Source: Acinetobacter gerneri DSM 14967 = CIP 107464 = MTCC 9824 (GTDB taxonomy: Bacteria > Pseudomonadota > Gammaproteobacteria > Pseudomonadales > Moraxellaceae). From it: a stretch of DNA of 64,000 nucleotides. Location: positions 124,001 through 188,000 of the forward strand of contig NZ_KB849549.1 in NCBI RefSeq assembly GCF_000368565.1. The letters run 5' to 3'. Of this stretch, positions 8,849 to 17,577 are shown piece by piece (within the stretch, counting starts at the first letter, position 1; each line of letters starts with the position of its first letter). The position numbers and the translations under genes are program-made. Under the pieces are notes generated by a model, which made no database searches, had not been told where the DNA came from, and saw only the letters and a list, made by a program, of their open reading frames with translations.

Positions 8849-9187
8849 TCAAAGCAGTTTAGTTCCAAGAGGTACATCAAGATCAGGGACACAAAGCGCC
8901 ACGTCGCCATTTTCATCATGGAAACCCGTCACTAAACATTCAGATTGAATCGGACCAATTTGTTTTTTAGGAAAATTAATCACGGCAACCACCAATTTCC
9001 CAATCAGATCTTCTGTTTGATAATGCTTGGTAATCTGCGCACTCGATTTTTTAACCCCAATCTCATCACCAAAATCGACATGTAAGATATATGCAGGTTT
9101 TCTCGCTTTTTCAAAAACCTCTGCTTGAATGACTTTTCCGACACGAAGTTCAACTTTTGTAAAATCATTCCATTGTATTTCTTGCAT
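8849..9187 (-). CDS. csaA: CsaA-type tRNA-binding domain protein
   Basis: 112-residue single-domain OB-fold protein of the tRNA_bind family. It has 'FTKVELRVGKVIQAEVFEKARKPAYILHVDFG' at residues 9-40, then 'SSAQITKHYQTEDLIGKLVVAVINFPKKQIGPIQSECLVTGF', both closely typical of CsaA and of the C-terminal domain of methionyl-tRNA synthetase. CsaA homologues bind tRNA as dimers, and B. subtilis CsaA has been described as an export-related chaperone. The true role here is not evident from context. It is divergent from the GFA-family gene and convergent with lnt. Confidence 0.88.
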   Translation of the reverse strand: MQEIQWNDFTKVELRVGKVIQAEVFEKARKPAYILHVDFGDEIGVKKSSAQITKHYQTEDLIGKLVVAVINFPKKQIGPIQSECLVTGFHDENGDVALCVPDLDVPLGTKLL

Positions 9188-9268
9188 TTTTATATTTCCC
9201 CATCGATATTAGATTATGATTTTAGGTTAATCTCATTTATAAACATAATACGATTAGGACAACACATC

Positions 9269-9691
9269 ATGCTATCTGGACAATGTTTATGTGAATCTAT
9301 CAAATTTCAAGTTTTGAAGGAAATTGATGCCATTTATCAATGCCATTGCAGCCTTTGTCGCAAACAGTCAGGGACTCACGCCAATCATGCAACGATGATT
9401 CATCAAGATGATTTTAAATGGTTAAATGATCTCAAATGCATTCATACCTATAAAAAAGCGACGGGTTTTACTTCTTCATTTTGCAAAACATGTGGTTCAC
9501 CCGTTCCCAATCAAATCGGCAACACATCTTATATCTGGATTCCACTCGGTTTATTGGAACAACCCATTTATCCTACAAAACGACTAAACTTTTGCACATC
9601 TTCGCAGGCAAATTGGGAAAACTTAGCAAAATCCAACCCAGAATTTGCATCTCTGCCTGATTGGGATTTTTTAGAAAAAGTCTTTAAATAA
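9269..9691 (+). CDS. GFA (CENP-V/glutathione-dependent formaldehyde-activating) family zinc protein
   Basis: 140-residue protein with the GFA zinc-binding pattern: 'GQCLCESIKF' (C6, C8), 'QCHCSLCRKQSGTHAN' (C25, C27, C30) and 'FCKTCGSPVP' (C72, C75). Structural zinc sites of this kind are found in glutathione-dependent formaldehyde-activating enzyme and in many uncharacterised homologues, so substrate and reaction cannot be inferred. The reading frame is open further upstream (to 9125), but that stretch runs antisense through the csaA-like start. The ATG at 9269 begins the conserved MLSGQC motif and is taken as the start. Confidence 0.85.
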   Translation: MLSGQCLCESIKFQVLKEIDAIYQCHCSLCRKQSGTHANHATMIHQDDFKWLNDLKCIHTYKKATGFTSSFCKTCGSPVPNQIGNTSYIWIPLGLLEQPIYPTKRLNFCTSSQANWENLAKSNPEFASLPDWDFLEKVFK

Positions 9692-9692
9692 A

Positions 9693-9720
9693 AAAACCGA
9701 GTATTTACACTCGGTTCTAT
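9693..9720. terminator. Intrinsic terminator after the GFA-family gene
   Basis: The stem AACCGAGT/ACTCGGTT (8 bp) with a 6-nt loop begins 4 bp after the stop codon. The A-run on its left gives a good U-tract for minus-strand transcripts of the membrane protein gene; the plus-side tail is shorter. Confidence 0.75.
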
Positions 9721-9752
9721 TTAGTCGGTCAAGCTTAGTCGATCAATCGTTT

Positions 9753-10088
9753 TTAAATTTGCATTGCCAAATATGACATCATCAACGCCAAAGACATCAT
9801 CGGTAAGTATCGATAAATTTTGACGACTGTCTGTTCAAAGCTCGATGCTTCTGCCTGTTTGAGTTTAAGCACTGTGGCGCTGAGTGCGACATAAAAGCTC
9901 AAAATTGCCAAAGCACTAAACATACTCAAAGCAAAAAAACCGACCATGATTTGGCTACTGCCATCTGTCTTTTCAAGCAAGTTGAGAAAAAATTGACTCG
10001 CTGGCAATAAACTCAAAATCAATAGGACAGATTTGAGCATCGCCCAATGAAATTGATTAATTTCATCCGATAATATTAATGCTTTCAT
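9753..10088 (-). CDS. Small integral membrane protein, hypothetical
   Basis: 111 residues with three hydrophobic stretches: 'AMLKSVLLILSLLPASQFFLNLL', 'IMVGFFALSMFSALAILSFYVALSATVL' and 'YLPMMSLALMMSYLAMQI'. No motif that I recognise. The frame opens earlier at 10133, but the ATG at 10086-10088 follows a near-perfect ribosome binding site (GGGAGG, about 6 nt away), which decides the start. It is probably monocistronic; its promoter lies in the AT-rich stretch near 10100-10250. Confidence 0.65.
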   Translation of the reverse strand: MKALILSDEINQFHWAMLKSVLLILSLLPASQFFLNLLEKTDGSSQIMVGFFALSMFSALAILSFYVALSATVLKLKQAEASSFEQTVVKIYRYLPMMSLALMMSYLAMQI

Positions 10089-10248
10089 ACTGCCCTCCCA
10101 GGTTTTTAACTGGCTATGGGAACTATTATGCAAGCTTTTAAATAAATAAAAAGTCTATTTTTATTCACAGTTTAACTTTCTTGTAACTATTATATATGGA
10201 AATAATTCTTATTATAAATCTCAAATCCACAATTTGAACTTATCGCTT

Positions 10249-10290
10249 TAAATATCATTAACTTAAATACATTTAGTTTAATGATATTTA
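10249..10290. repeat. Large perfect hairpin, first of a tandem pair
   Basis: TAAATATCATTAA (10249-10261) pairs perfectly with TTAATGATATTTA (10278-10290) around a 16-nt loop. It lies between the small membrane protein gene and gspG and is separated from the second hairpin by one base. Confidence 0.8.
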
Positions 10291-10291
10291 T

Positions 10292-10336
10292 TATCACTTC
10301 ATTCAGTATTTATTTATACGATTGAATGAAGTGATA
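10292..10336. repeat. Large perfect hairpin, second of a tandem pair
   Basis: TATCACTTCATTCA (10292-10305) pairs perfectly with TGAATGAAGTGATA (10323-10336) around a 17-nt loop. It lies 25 bp beyond the gspG stop codon and may form its transcript 3' end, although the downstream sequence on the minus strand is not a clean T-run. Confidence 0.8.
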
Positions 10337-10361
10337 TTTTCAATGTTTTTAAAATCAAATA

Positions 10362-10796
10362 TCAAGGCTCATAATAAATATCAGCATCATCCCCTTCGCC
10401 GCCTTGTTTACCATCTGCACCAAATGAGTAAAGATCAAATGGCTTACCGTTTGCACCTGGCGTTACATATTGCAGATTATTTCCCCAACTGTCTTGAGGG
10501 AATTTTTCTAAATAACCATTACTTGGATAATTCTTCGCAGTCGCAGGTTTATGTACTAACGCATCCAACCCACCTTCTTCTGCCGTTGGATAATGGTTAT
10601 TATCCATTTGGTAAGTTTTCAACTCATTTGCAACTGTACTAAGTGTAACCTTTGTCGTTTTGGCTTTAGATGCACCGACTTTCCCCACGACGTTTGGAAC
10701 AACGAGAACAGCCAACACCCCTAAAATAACAATAACAACCATAACCTCGATCAGGGTAAAGCCCGATTGTCTTCTTTGATAAATTTTACGTTGCAT
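10362..10796 (-). CDS. gspG: Type II secretion major pseudopilin GspG
   Basis: Major pseudopilin of the type II secretion system. The basic leader MQRKIYQRRQSG is followed by the prepilin peptidase site G12/F13 and the hydrophobic helix 'FTLIEVMVVIVILGVLAVLVVPNVVG', with the conserved Glu at mature position 5. The C-terminal globular part 'DSWGNNLQYVTPG...FDLYSFGADGKQGGEGDDADI' is the GspG calcium-binding region. 144 residues is normal. gspF lies 38 bp upstream on the same strand; no other gsp genes are in the window. Confidence 0.97.
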   Translation of the reverse strand: MQRKIYQRRQSGFTLIEVMVVIVILGVLAVLVVPNVVGKVGASKAKTTKVTLSTVANELKTYQMDNNHYPTAEEGGLDALVHKPATAKNYPSNGYLEKFPQDSWGNNLQYVTPGANGKPFDLYSFGADGKQGGEGDDADIYYEP

Positions 10797-10834
10797 TCAT
10801 ATTCTCTCTTTCAGTTTTTTCTTGATTTGATCTG

Positions 10835-12040
10835 TTAAATCATATTGTTCATATTGACGATTGGCAACATTACCGCAATAACAATAACCAAAACAATCAG
10901 TGCCATAAACACCAACATCAATGGCTCAAGCAGTGCCAATAATGTTGAAATAAAATTGGATACTTCCCTGTCTTGCATGGTAGAAGCCCGTGCCAACATT
11001 CGATCCAACTCACCAGAAGCTTCACCACTTTTGATCATTTGTACCATCATTGGAGGAAAATATCCGCATCTTTCAAGTTGCGTTGCAAGATTGCCACCTT
11101 CTGTTACACGTTCAGCAGCAATATTGACCGCATCTCGAATCACCCAATTACTGCTGACTGCCGCACCAATTTTTAAAGCATCAACAAGTGGCACACCAGA
11201 CTGAGTCAAAATCGATAAAGTACTCGCAAATCGAGCTGAATTTATACCACGAGATAATTTACCAAATAATGGCAATTTGAGTGTTAAGCGATCAAATGCG
11301 TAATGCCCTGCGGGTGTCCGCAAAAATCTCGACATAAAGACAATCAAAATAAAAAGCCCAATCAAAATAAATAACCAGCTATGACGGATAAAGTCACTGA
11401 TATTCATCATTGCCACCGTAATCCACGGCAGCGCCTGCTTCGTTTGATCAAAAGTTTTTACAATTTCAGGCACAATAAATGTCATCAAACCCATCACGAT
11501 TGCAAAGGACATCAGCATCAAAATCGTGGGGTAAATCATTGCACCTTGAATTTTTTTCTGCATCGCAAAGCGATTTTCAGTGTAATCTGACAATTGATCT
11601 AAAATCAGATCCAAATGCCCAGAACGCTCACCCGCTGCAATAGTAGCAATATAGAGATCTGGAAATCGTCCAGATTGTTGCATGCCTTGTGCCAGTGAAT
11701 GTCCCTCAAGTACTTTTGAGCGCACGGAAATCAGCAAATTTTGCACATGACTTTTTTCACTTTGTTTTGCAACTGCACGTAAGGCTTCTTCAAGGGGAAT
11801 CGCAGCTGCGACTAAAACTGAAAGTTGACGAGTCAATAAAGCCAAATCATAAGCTGTAATTTTTTTCTGAAATAACCCAGGACTTTTATTTTTTTCTTTA
11901 TTTTCGACAGGATCAACGGCAACAGGAATCCACTCCTTATCACGAAGTTGCTGTCTAATTTGACGTGCGGAATCTCCCTCAAGCACGCCTTTTTGCTGCT
12001 TCCCTGAAGCATCAATGGCAGTAAACTGATATGCAGGCAT
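10835..12040 (-). CDS. gspF: Type II secretion inner-membrane platform protein GspF
   Basis: Polytopic platform protein that couples the assembly ATPase GspE to pseudopilus growth. 401 residues with two T2SSF repeats: the first begins near 'LALLTRQLSVLVAAAIPLEEALRAV', the second near 'FASTLSILTQSGVPLVDALKIGA'. Membrane segments lie at about 165-190, 215-240 and 370-395. The N-terminus 'MPAYQFTAIDASGKQQKGVLEGDSARQIRQQLR' is typical. It is transcribed with gspG and divergently from priA. Confidence 0.96.
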   Translation of the reverse strand: MPAYQFTAIDASGKQQKGVLEGDSARQIRQQLRDKEWIPVAVDPVENKEKNKSPGLFQKKITAYDLALLTRQLSVLVAAAIPLEEALRAVAKQSEKSHVQNLLISVRSKVLEGHSLAQGMQQSGRFPDLYIATIAAGERSGHLDLILDQLSDYTENRFAMQKKIQGAMIYPTILMLMSFAIVMGLMTFIVPEIVKTFDQTKQALPWITVAMMNISDFIRHSWLFILIGLFILIVFMSRFLRTPAGHYAFDRLTLKLPLFGKLSRGINSARFASTLSILTQSGVPLVDALKIGAAVSSNWVIRDAVNIAAERVTEGGNLATQLERCGYFPPMMVQMIKSGEASGELDRMLARASTMQDREVSNFISTLLALLEPLMLVFMALIVLVIVIAVMLPIVNMNNMI

Positions 12041-12209
12041 TGTAATGCTCTAGTTTTCCAAAATTATTTGTCTTTGCAATTCGGTACAAAAGATTATTTA
12101 GTGATATAAATAGGATCTGTTGACACTCTAGCACAACCCTTTAGAGATCACGATATATTTTGTTGCTTCAAATAAAGCGCTTTCAAAAGGATCACATTTC
12201 ACAGAACTT

Positions 12210-14435
12210 ATGCCAAATTTACCTGAAAATAGCCAAATAATTTATCGTGTCCGTGTGGCAGTACCCGTACATTTATACGATTGCTTTGACTACAAAGTCA
12301 GTGAAGAACAATATCGTAAGGCAGAAATTGGTGCACGTGTCGCTGTGTCGTTTGGACGACAAAATCTGATTGGTGTGATCATTGAAAAATTACCCGAGGA
12401 TGCCCCACTCAATCCAAACTTTCAGCTCAAAAATATTACTGAGCTTTTGGATGATCAGGCGATCATAGACCAGAAAGTTTTAAGTTTGTTGACATGGTCT
12501 GCGCAATATTACCAATTTCCCATTGGTGAAGTGGTACAAGCAGCATTGCCCACCATGCTTCGTCAGGGTAAACCTTATAATCTGTTAGCTCGTGTTTGGA
12601 AAGTCATCGATCTAGCCGCTGAAGATAAATTAAAACGCTCAATCAAACAGCAAGATGCCTATAAAATTTTAAAATTACATCCCAATGGCACATCTGAAAA
12701 TATCTTAAATCTGAGTGGTGTAGAAACTGCCACGCTAAAGGCACTAGAAAAAAAAGAGATCGTACAGTTCCTACTTGAAGCACAAAATTTTAGCCCTGAA
12801 CCTGTACAAATGGCGCAAATGCCACTCACGGCCAATGAAGATCAAAAGAAAGCAATTCAACATATTTTAAAAGCACAAAAAAAATATCAAGCATTTTTAC
12901 TCGATGGTTTAACGGGTAGCGGTAAAACTGAAGTTTATTTGCAAGTCATGCAAGAGGTGCTTAAGCAAGGTAAACAAGTTTTGGTTTTGGTACCTGAAAT
13001 CGGTTTGACGCCACAAACGATTAGCCGTTTCCAATCTCGTTTTCATTGCAACATTGCGCTGCTGCACTCAGGACTGAATGACTCTAAACGTTTGCAAGCA
13101 TGGCAACATGCTCAAACAGGTAAAGCATCGATCATTTTAGGAACTCGTTCTGCGATCTATACGCCTTTGCCAAATTTAGGGCTAATTATATTAGATGAAG
13201 AACATGATCTTTCATTTAAACAGCAAGAGGGTTTTCGTTATCACGCTCGTGATGTTGCCTTGTACCGTGCTCATTTGGAAAATTGTCCGATCATCTTAGG
13301 CTCTGCCACACCAAGCATTGATAGCTACCATTTGGTTGAACAAGGCAAGTTGACCAAATTGGAATTGAATCAACGTGCAGGTGTTGCCATCATGCCTAAA
13401 ATACATCTGATTGATCTGAAAGTTGCCCGTAAAAATCACGGTATAAGTGAACAATTAATCGAAGAAGTCAAAAAGCGCTTAGCCAAAAAAGAACAAGTCC
13501 TGATTTTTTTAAATCGTCGAGGTTACGCACCGGTTCTTATTTGTGAAAGTTGTGGTTGGCAAGCAGATTGTCCGCACTGCGATGCGCATTTTACTTTGCA
13601 TCTCAAGCCCTATCATCATCTGCACTGCCACCATTGTGGGACGATCCAGCGTGTCCCTGATGCTTGTCCATCTTGCAATCAAGAACAAAGCTTAAAACCG
13701 ATTGGTATGGGGACAGCCAAAGTTGAAGAAAATTTAAATCTCTTATTTCCAGATCATGAAGTGCTACGGGTTGACCGAGACTCAACCAGTCGAGTGGGTA
13801 GTTGGGAAAAAATCTATCATAAAATTCAAAAAGCCGAACCCACGATCTTGCTCGGCACACAAATGCTCGCCAAGGGTCACCATTTTCCTTACGTCACTTT
13901 GGTTGCGATATTAGATATTGACTCGGGATTGCTCAGTGTAGATTTTCGAGCACCTGAACGAACGGCACAACTGATCGTACAGGTGGCAGGTCGTGCGGGA
14001 CGTGGCGAACACAAAGGGGATGTTTACCTACAAACCTTAGTTCCCGATCATCCTCTGCTCAATACTTTAATTCATAAAGACTATCGTGCCTTTGCCAAAC
14101 AAAGTTTAAAAGACCGACAACTGGCGATGCTACCGCCAAGCCGTTATGCGATATTGCTTCGCGCTGAATCTCGTAATCAAGACGAAAATTTATCATTTCT
14201 ACAGCAAATGAATGAACAATTACGTGAAGCTGCAGGTGATTTAATTGATATTTGGGGACCAATCCCTGCACCGATGGAACGCAAAGCTGGTCGTTATCAA
14301 GCGCATGTGGTGCTCCTCTCCACCGATCGTGCCAAAATGCATTTTTATGTCAGAACATGGTGGCAAAATCTGCTTCATCAAAAAGCCTCAAACATGAAAA
14401 TTACCATTGATGTCGATCCACAAGAATTAAGCTAG
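12210..14435 (+). CDS. priA: Primosomal replication-restart helicase PriA
   Basis: 3'-5' DNA helicase that recognises stalled or recombined forks and reloads the replisome. 741 residues. An N-terminal DNA-binding region (~1-200) precedes the helicase core with Walker A 'DGLTGSGKTEVY' at residues 232-243 and Walker B 'ILDEEHDLSF' with DEEH at 329-332. Eight zinc-coordinating cysteines lie in the insertion from C445 ('CESCGWQADCPHC') to C489 ('CPSC'). Motifs 'LLGTQMLAKGHHFPYVTLV' and 'QVAGRAGRG' complete the core. No strong ribosome binding site is visible before the ATG. Confidence 0.97.
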   Translation: MPNLPENSQIIYRVRVAVPVHLYDCFDYKVSEEQYRKAEIGARVAVSFGRQNLIGVIIEKLPEDAPLNPNFQLKNITELLDDQAIIDQKVLSLLTWSAQYYQFPIGEVVQAALPTMLRQGKPYNLLARVWKVIDLAAEDKLKRSIKQQDAYKILKLHPNGTSENILNLSGVETATLKALEKKEIVQFLLEAQNFSPEPVQMAQMPLTANEDQKKAIQHILKAQKKYQAFLLDGLTGSGKTEVYLQVMQEVLKQGKQVLVLVPEIGLTPQTISRFQSRFHCNIALLHSGLNDSKRLQAWQHAQTGKASIILGTRSAIYTPLPNLGLIILDEEHDLSFKQQEGFRYHARDVALYRAHLENCPIILGSATPSIDSYHLVEQGKLTKLELNQRAGVAIMPKIHLIDLKVARKNHGISEQLIEEVKKRLAKKEQVLIFLNRRGYAPVLICESCGWQADCPHCDAHFTLHLKPYHHLHCHHCGTIQRVPDACPSCNQEQSLKPIGMGTAKVEENLNLLFPDHEVLRVDRDSTSRVGSWEKIYHKIQKAEPTILLGTQMLAKGHHFPYVTLVAILDIDSGLLSVDFRAPERTAQLIVQVAGRAGRGEHKGDVYLQTLVPDHPLLNTLIHKDYRAFAKQSLKDRQLAMLPPSRYAILLRAESRNQDENLSFLQQMNEQLREAAGDLIDIWGPIPAPMERKAGRYQAHVVLLSTDRAKMHFYVRTWWQNLLHQKASNMKITIDVDPQELS

Positions 14436-14560
14436 AAAAGCCAAATGCAACAAACACGGTGAATGGCATAGCTCAAAATTTAAGCTTAAAAAATGTTATG
14501 CAATTCACAGTTTTGACATTAAAATTTGAAATGAGAAATAGGATCCCATAGGACGCCCGA

Positions 14561-16438
14561 ATGTCACTATTATTACAAATCACCATTTTTCTAGGTGCAG
14601 CACTTTTGCTGGTACCGCTAGGAAAAAAATTCGGACTTGCCACAGTATTAGGTTATTTATTTACAGGTATTTTGCTCGGGCCAAGTGTGTTCAACATCGC
14701 AAGCGATCCCAAATCCATTATGGAACTCGGTGAGTTTGGTGTCATTTTATTGATGTTTTTAGTTGGTTTGGAACTCCGTCCACAGCGTTTATGGGAAATG
14801 CGTCAATCCATTTTCGTGATGGGAACATTACAAGTTGTGGTCACGGGTATTGTTCTAATGGGAACAGTATTTCTACTTTTGAACCAAAATCTAGCCTCAA
14901 GCTTTGTGATCGGTTTTGCCTTAGCATTATCCTCTACAGCCTTCGTTTTGCAGATGTTGGCTGAAAAACAACAGCTCAACACCACATTCGGTCAACAATC
15001 TTTTTCTATTTTGCTCTTTCAAGATATTGCTGCGATTCCACTGATTGCGGTCATTCCGATGCTTGCAGGTAGTCAATCTACACATCATGGCGTTGCCTAT
15101 TTCGCGGCAATTATCGCGACATTTACGGGGTTATTTTTATTTAGCCGTTATGTCATGCGTCCATTTTTTCGTTTCGTTGCGAAAAGCGGTGCAACTGAAC
15201 TGATCACTGCCGTAGGATTATTTATCGTCCTCAGTGTCGTTTTGTTGATGGATACCTTGGGGATCAGCACCACTTTAGGCGCATTTTTGACAGGTGTCTT
15301 GCTTGCCGACTCGGAGTTCCGCCATGAACTAGAAGCCAGCATCGCGCCATTTAAAGGCTTATTGCTTGGGTTATTTTTTATGACGGTCGGTATGACCACC
15401 CAACTGTCTTTATTGGTAGAAATGCCCATATATATCGTCGGTGGTGCGTTATTATTAATTTTAATCAAATTAATCAGCATAACCATGATTGCCAAACTGA
15501 AAAATTTCAGTTGGAGCAATAGTTTACTCATTGCGACCTGTTTAGCTCAAGGCGGTGAATTTGCCTTTGTCGTGCTCAATGTCGCACATAGCGAAAAAGT
15601 ATTAAGCCAAGCCATTTTAGAACCTGTAACTTTGGTCGTGACACTTTCTATGGCATTCACTCCAATTGTGTATTGGTTGGTGAGCAATTACATAGTGCCA
15701 TTACTCGATAAAAATACCGAAACAAAATATGATGATATTCCTGATAAAAATCCACCATTAATTATTGCTGGATTTGGTCGATTCGGACAAATTATTGCTC
15801 GTTTAGCCCATTTACAACATTTTCCATTTACCGCAATCGACAACAATTTGCAGCGTATTGATTTTGTCAGAAAATATGGCGGGACATTATATTATGGTGA
15901 TGTCACCCTCCCTGATTTGCTTCGTTCAGCGGGCATTGAACATGCCAAAGTTTTTGTACTCGCGATTGATGATGTCGAAGATTCGATGAATGTGGTGCGA
16001 CATATTCGCCTTAATTATCCACAGCTTACAATTTTGGCACGTGCACGTGATCGCTATCATATGCATTTATTACGTGATTTAGGTGTAAAACATATTTGGC
16101 GAGAAACTTATCTATCTTCTTTAGGAATGGGTTATCGTGCACTTAGAGAACTCGGATTAAACCAAGAACGCGCCTATCAAAGTATCGAACTGTTTCGTGA
16201 CTATGATGAAAAACTTTTGGTTCAGCAACAACGTATTTATACAGATGAACAAAAAGTATATGAAAGTTATCGTAATTTCTTAGGTGAATTGGAACATTTA
16301 TTTGAAAGCGATTCACAGGTCGAACAACAAGAAAATCTAAGCGATGTACCTGAAATTGATGAAGATGCTTTGGAACATCCTAAACCAGAACATCCACACA
16401 AAGAGCGCATCAATATTATTCGTGAAGATGAAAACTAG
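14561..16438 (+). CDS. CPA2-family monovalent cation:proton antiporter (KefB/KefC-like)
   Basis: 625 residues. The N-terminal ~390 are a Na+/H+ exchanger domain of about 12 membrane helices ('GYLFTGILLGPSVF', 'LSSTAFVLQMLAEKQQL'). A cytosolic RCK/TrkA-N domain starts at 'IIAGFGRFGQIIARL' (Rossmann glycines from G404), and the charged C-terminal tail (about 565-625) looks disordered. This layout is that of glutathione-gated potassium efflux systems KefB/KefC, but ion specificity and glutathione gating cannot be shown from sequence. No KefF/KefG-type partner is adjacent. Confidence 0.9.
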   Translation: MSLLLQITIFLGAALLLVPLGKKFGLATVLGYLFTGILLGPSVFNIASDPKSIMELGEFGVILLMFLVGLELRPQRLWEMRQSIFVMGTLQVVVTGIVLMGTVFLLLNQNLASSFVIGFALALSSTAFVLQMLAEKQQLNTTFGQQSFSILLFQDIAAIPLIAVIPMLAGSQSTHHGVAYFAAIIATFTGLFLFSRYVMRPFFRFVAKSGATELITAVGLFIVLSVVLLMDTLGISTTLGAFLTGVLLADSEFRHELEASIAPFKGLLLGLFFMTVGMTTQLSLLVEMPIYIVGGALLLILIKLISITMIAKLKNFSWSNSLLIATCLAQGGEFAFVVLNVAHSEKVLSQAILEPVTLVVTLSMAFTPIVYWLVSNYIVPLLDKNTETKYDDIPDKNPPLIIAGFGRFGQIIARLAHLQHFPFTAIDNNLQRIDFVRKYGGTLYYGDVTLPDLLRSAGIEHAKVFVLAIDDVEDSMNVVRHIRLNYPQLTILARARDRYHMHLLRDLGVKHIWRETYLSSLGMGYRALRELGLNQERAYQSIELFRDYDEKLLVQQQRIYTDEQKVYESYRNFLGELEHLFESDSQVEQQENLSDVPEIDEDALEHPKPEHPHKERINIIREDEN

Positions 16439-16505
16439 CAGATGAACAATTTCTGCTTGTGTTTTACAATATAGCCTCCATAAAGACAGGGATTTGGAGA
16501 ATTTT

Positions 16506-17381
16506 ATGTCTGATTTACGTCAACGTTTTTATATCGAAGATTTCCCTGTGCGTGGTGAAGTTGTACATCTTGAGGAAGCTTTACAAACCATTTTAGCGCA
16601 GCGTGAATATGCGCCCGCAATTCAGATTTTATTGGGTGAAATGCTTAGTGCAACAACGCTTTTAGCCAGTACATTGAAAATACGTGGTCGAATCAGCTTA
16701 CAGATCCAAGCACAAGGTACTTTTAAATGGGCAATGGCAGAATGCAATCACTTAGGTGAAGTTCGTGCTTTGGCTGATTATGAAGAAGATCCGCATTTTA
16801 TGCAGGGTCAAGACAGTAGCACTGTACTTGCGACATTGAAAAATCCTGTTTTATTTATCAATATCGAACCAGAATTTGGTGAAAGATATCAAGGGATTGT
16901 GCCACTTGACCAACCGAATTTGGCTGCTTGTTTGATGCAGTACTATGATCTTTCAGCACAAATTCCGACCTTAATTGTATTGGCAAGTACGGCTGAGCGT
17001 AGCGGTGGTTTGTTGATCCAGTTGTTGCCACGTAACAACGAAGAAGAACAGCAAAAAATAGATGAAGATCTATGGCCACGTCTGACCATGTTGACTCAAA
17101 CCTTAAAAGCTGAAGAATTGACTGACTTAGAGGCTACAGAAATTCTTTATCGTTTATACAATGAAGAAGAAGTTCGTTTGCCTGAAGTTGAAAAGCTACA
17201 ATTTGCATGTACTTGTTCTCGTGAAAAGTGTGAAGATGCTTTGAAGCAAATCGGCTTAGAAGCAGTGAAAGAAACACTAGAGGTACAAAATCCAATTGAA
17301 ATGGATTGCCAGTTTTGTAACAAAAAATACCAGTTTACCGCCAAAGAAGCACTGAGTCTTTTTGGTGAACATTTAAGTTAA
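16506..17381 (+). CDS. hslO: Redox-regulated holdase chaperone Hsp33
   Basis: Cytosolic holdase activated by oxidation and unfolding of its C-terminal zinc switch. 291 residues from the ATG at 16506, which has GGAG about 6 nt upstream; the in-frame TTG at 16494 lies in this ribosome binding site. The redox switch cysteines are C235-x-C237 ('CTC') and C268-x-x-C271 ('CQFC'); C242 is an extra nearby cysteine. The body has the Hsp33 motifs 'LLGEMLSATTLLASTLKIRGRISLQIQ' and 'ERYQGIVPLDQPNLAACLMQYY'. Confidence 0.96.
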   Translation: MSDLRQRFYIEDFPVRGEVVHLEEALQTILAQREYAPAIQILLGEMLSATTLLASTLKIRGRISLQIQAQGTFKWAMAECNHLGEVRALADYEEDPHFMQGQDSSTVLATLKNPVLFINIEPEFGERYQGIVPLDQPNLAACLMQYYDLSAQIPTLIVLASTAERSGGLLIQLLPRNNEEEQQKIDEDLWPRLTMLTQTLKAEELTDLEATEILYRLYNEEEVRLPEVEKLQFACTCSREKCEDALKQIGLEAVKETLEVQNPIEMDCQFCNKKYQFTAKEALSLFGEHLS

Positions 17382-17397
17382 GTTTGAACTTGAAGAC

Positions 17398-17427
17398 AAA
17401 AAAGCGAATTAAATATTCGCTTTTTTT
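17398..17427. terminator. Intrinsic terminator after hslO
   Basis: AAAAAAGCGAAT, a 5-nt loop, then ATTCGCTTTTTT, followed by further T. It is a perfect 12-bp stem 16 bp after the stop codon. Confidence 0.9.
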
Positions 17428-17577
17428 ATTTAAAATAAAATAAAATATAAAAATATATTATCAATAACCTTGAATTTTAATGCTTAGAAACAATATAAAC
17501 ACATATCACGGCTAGGCTAAAAAACCTTTTTAGCAGCATAATGAACCCAAGAACAAATAATTTTAAATCGGAAAGAT

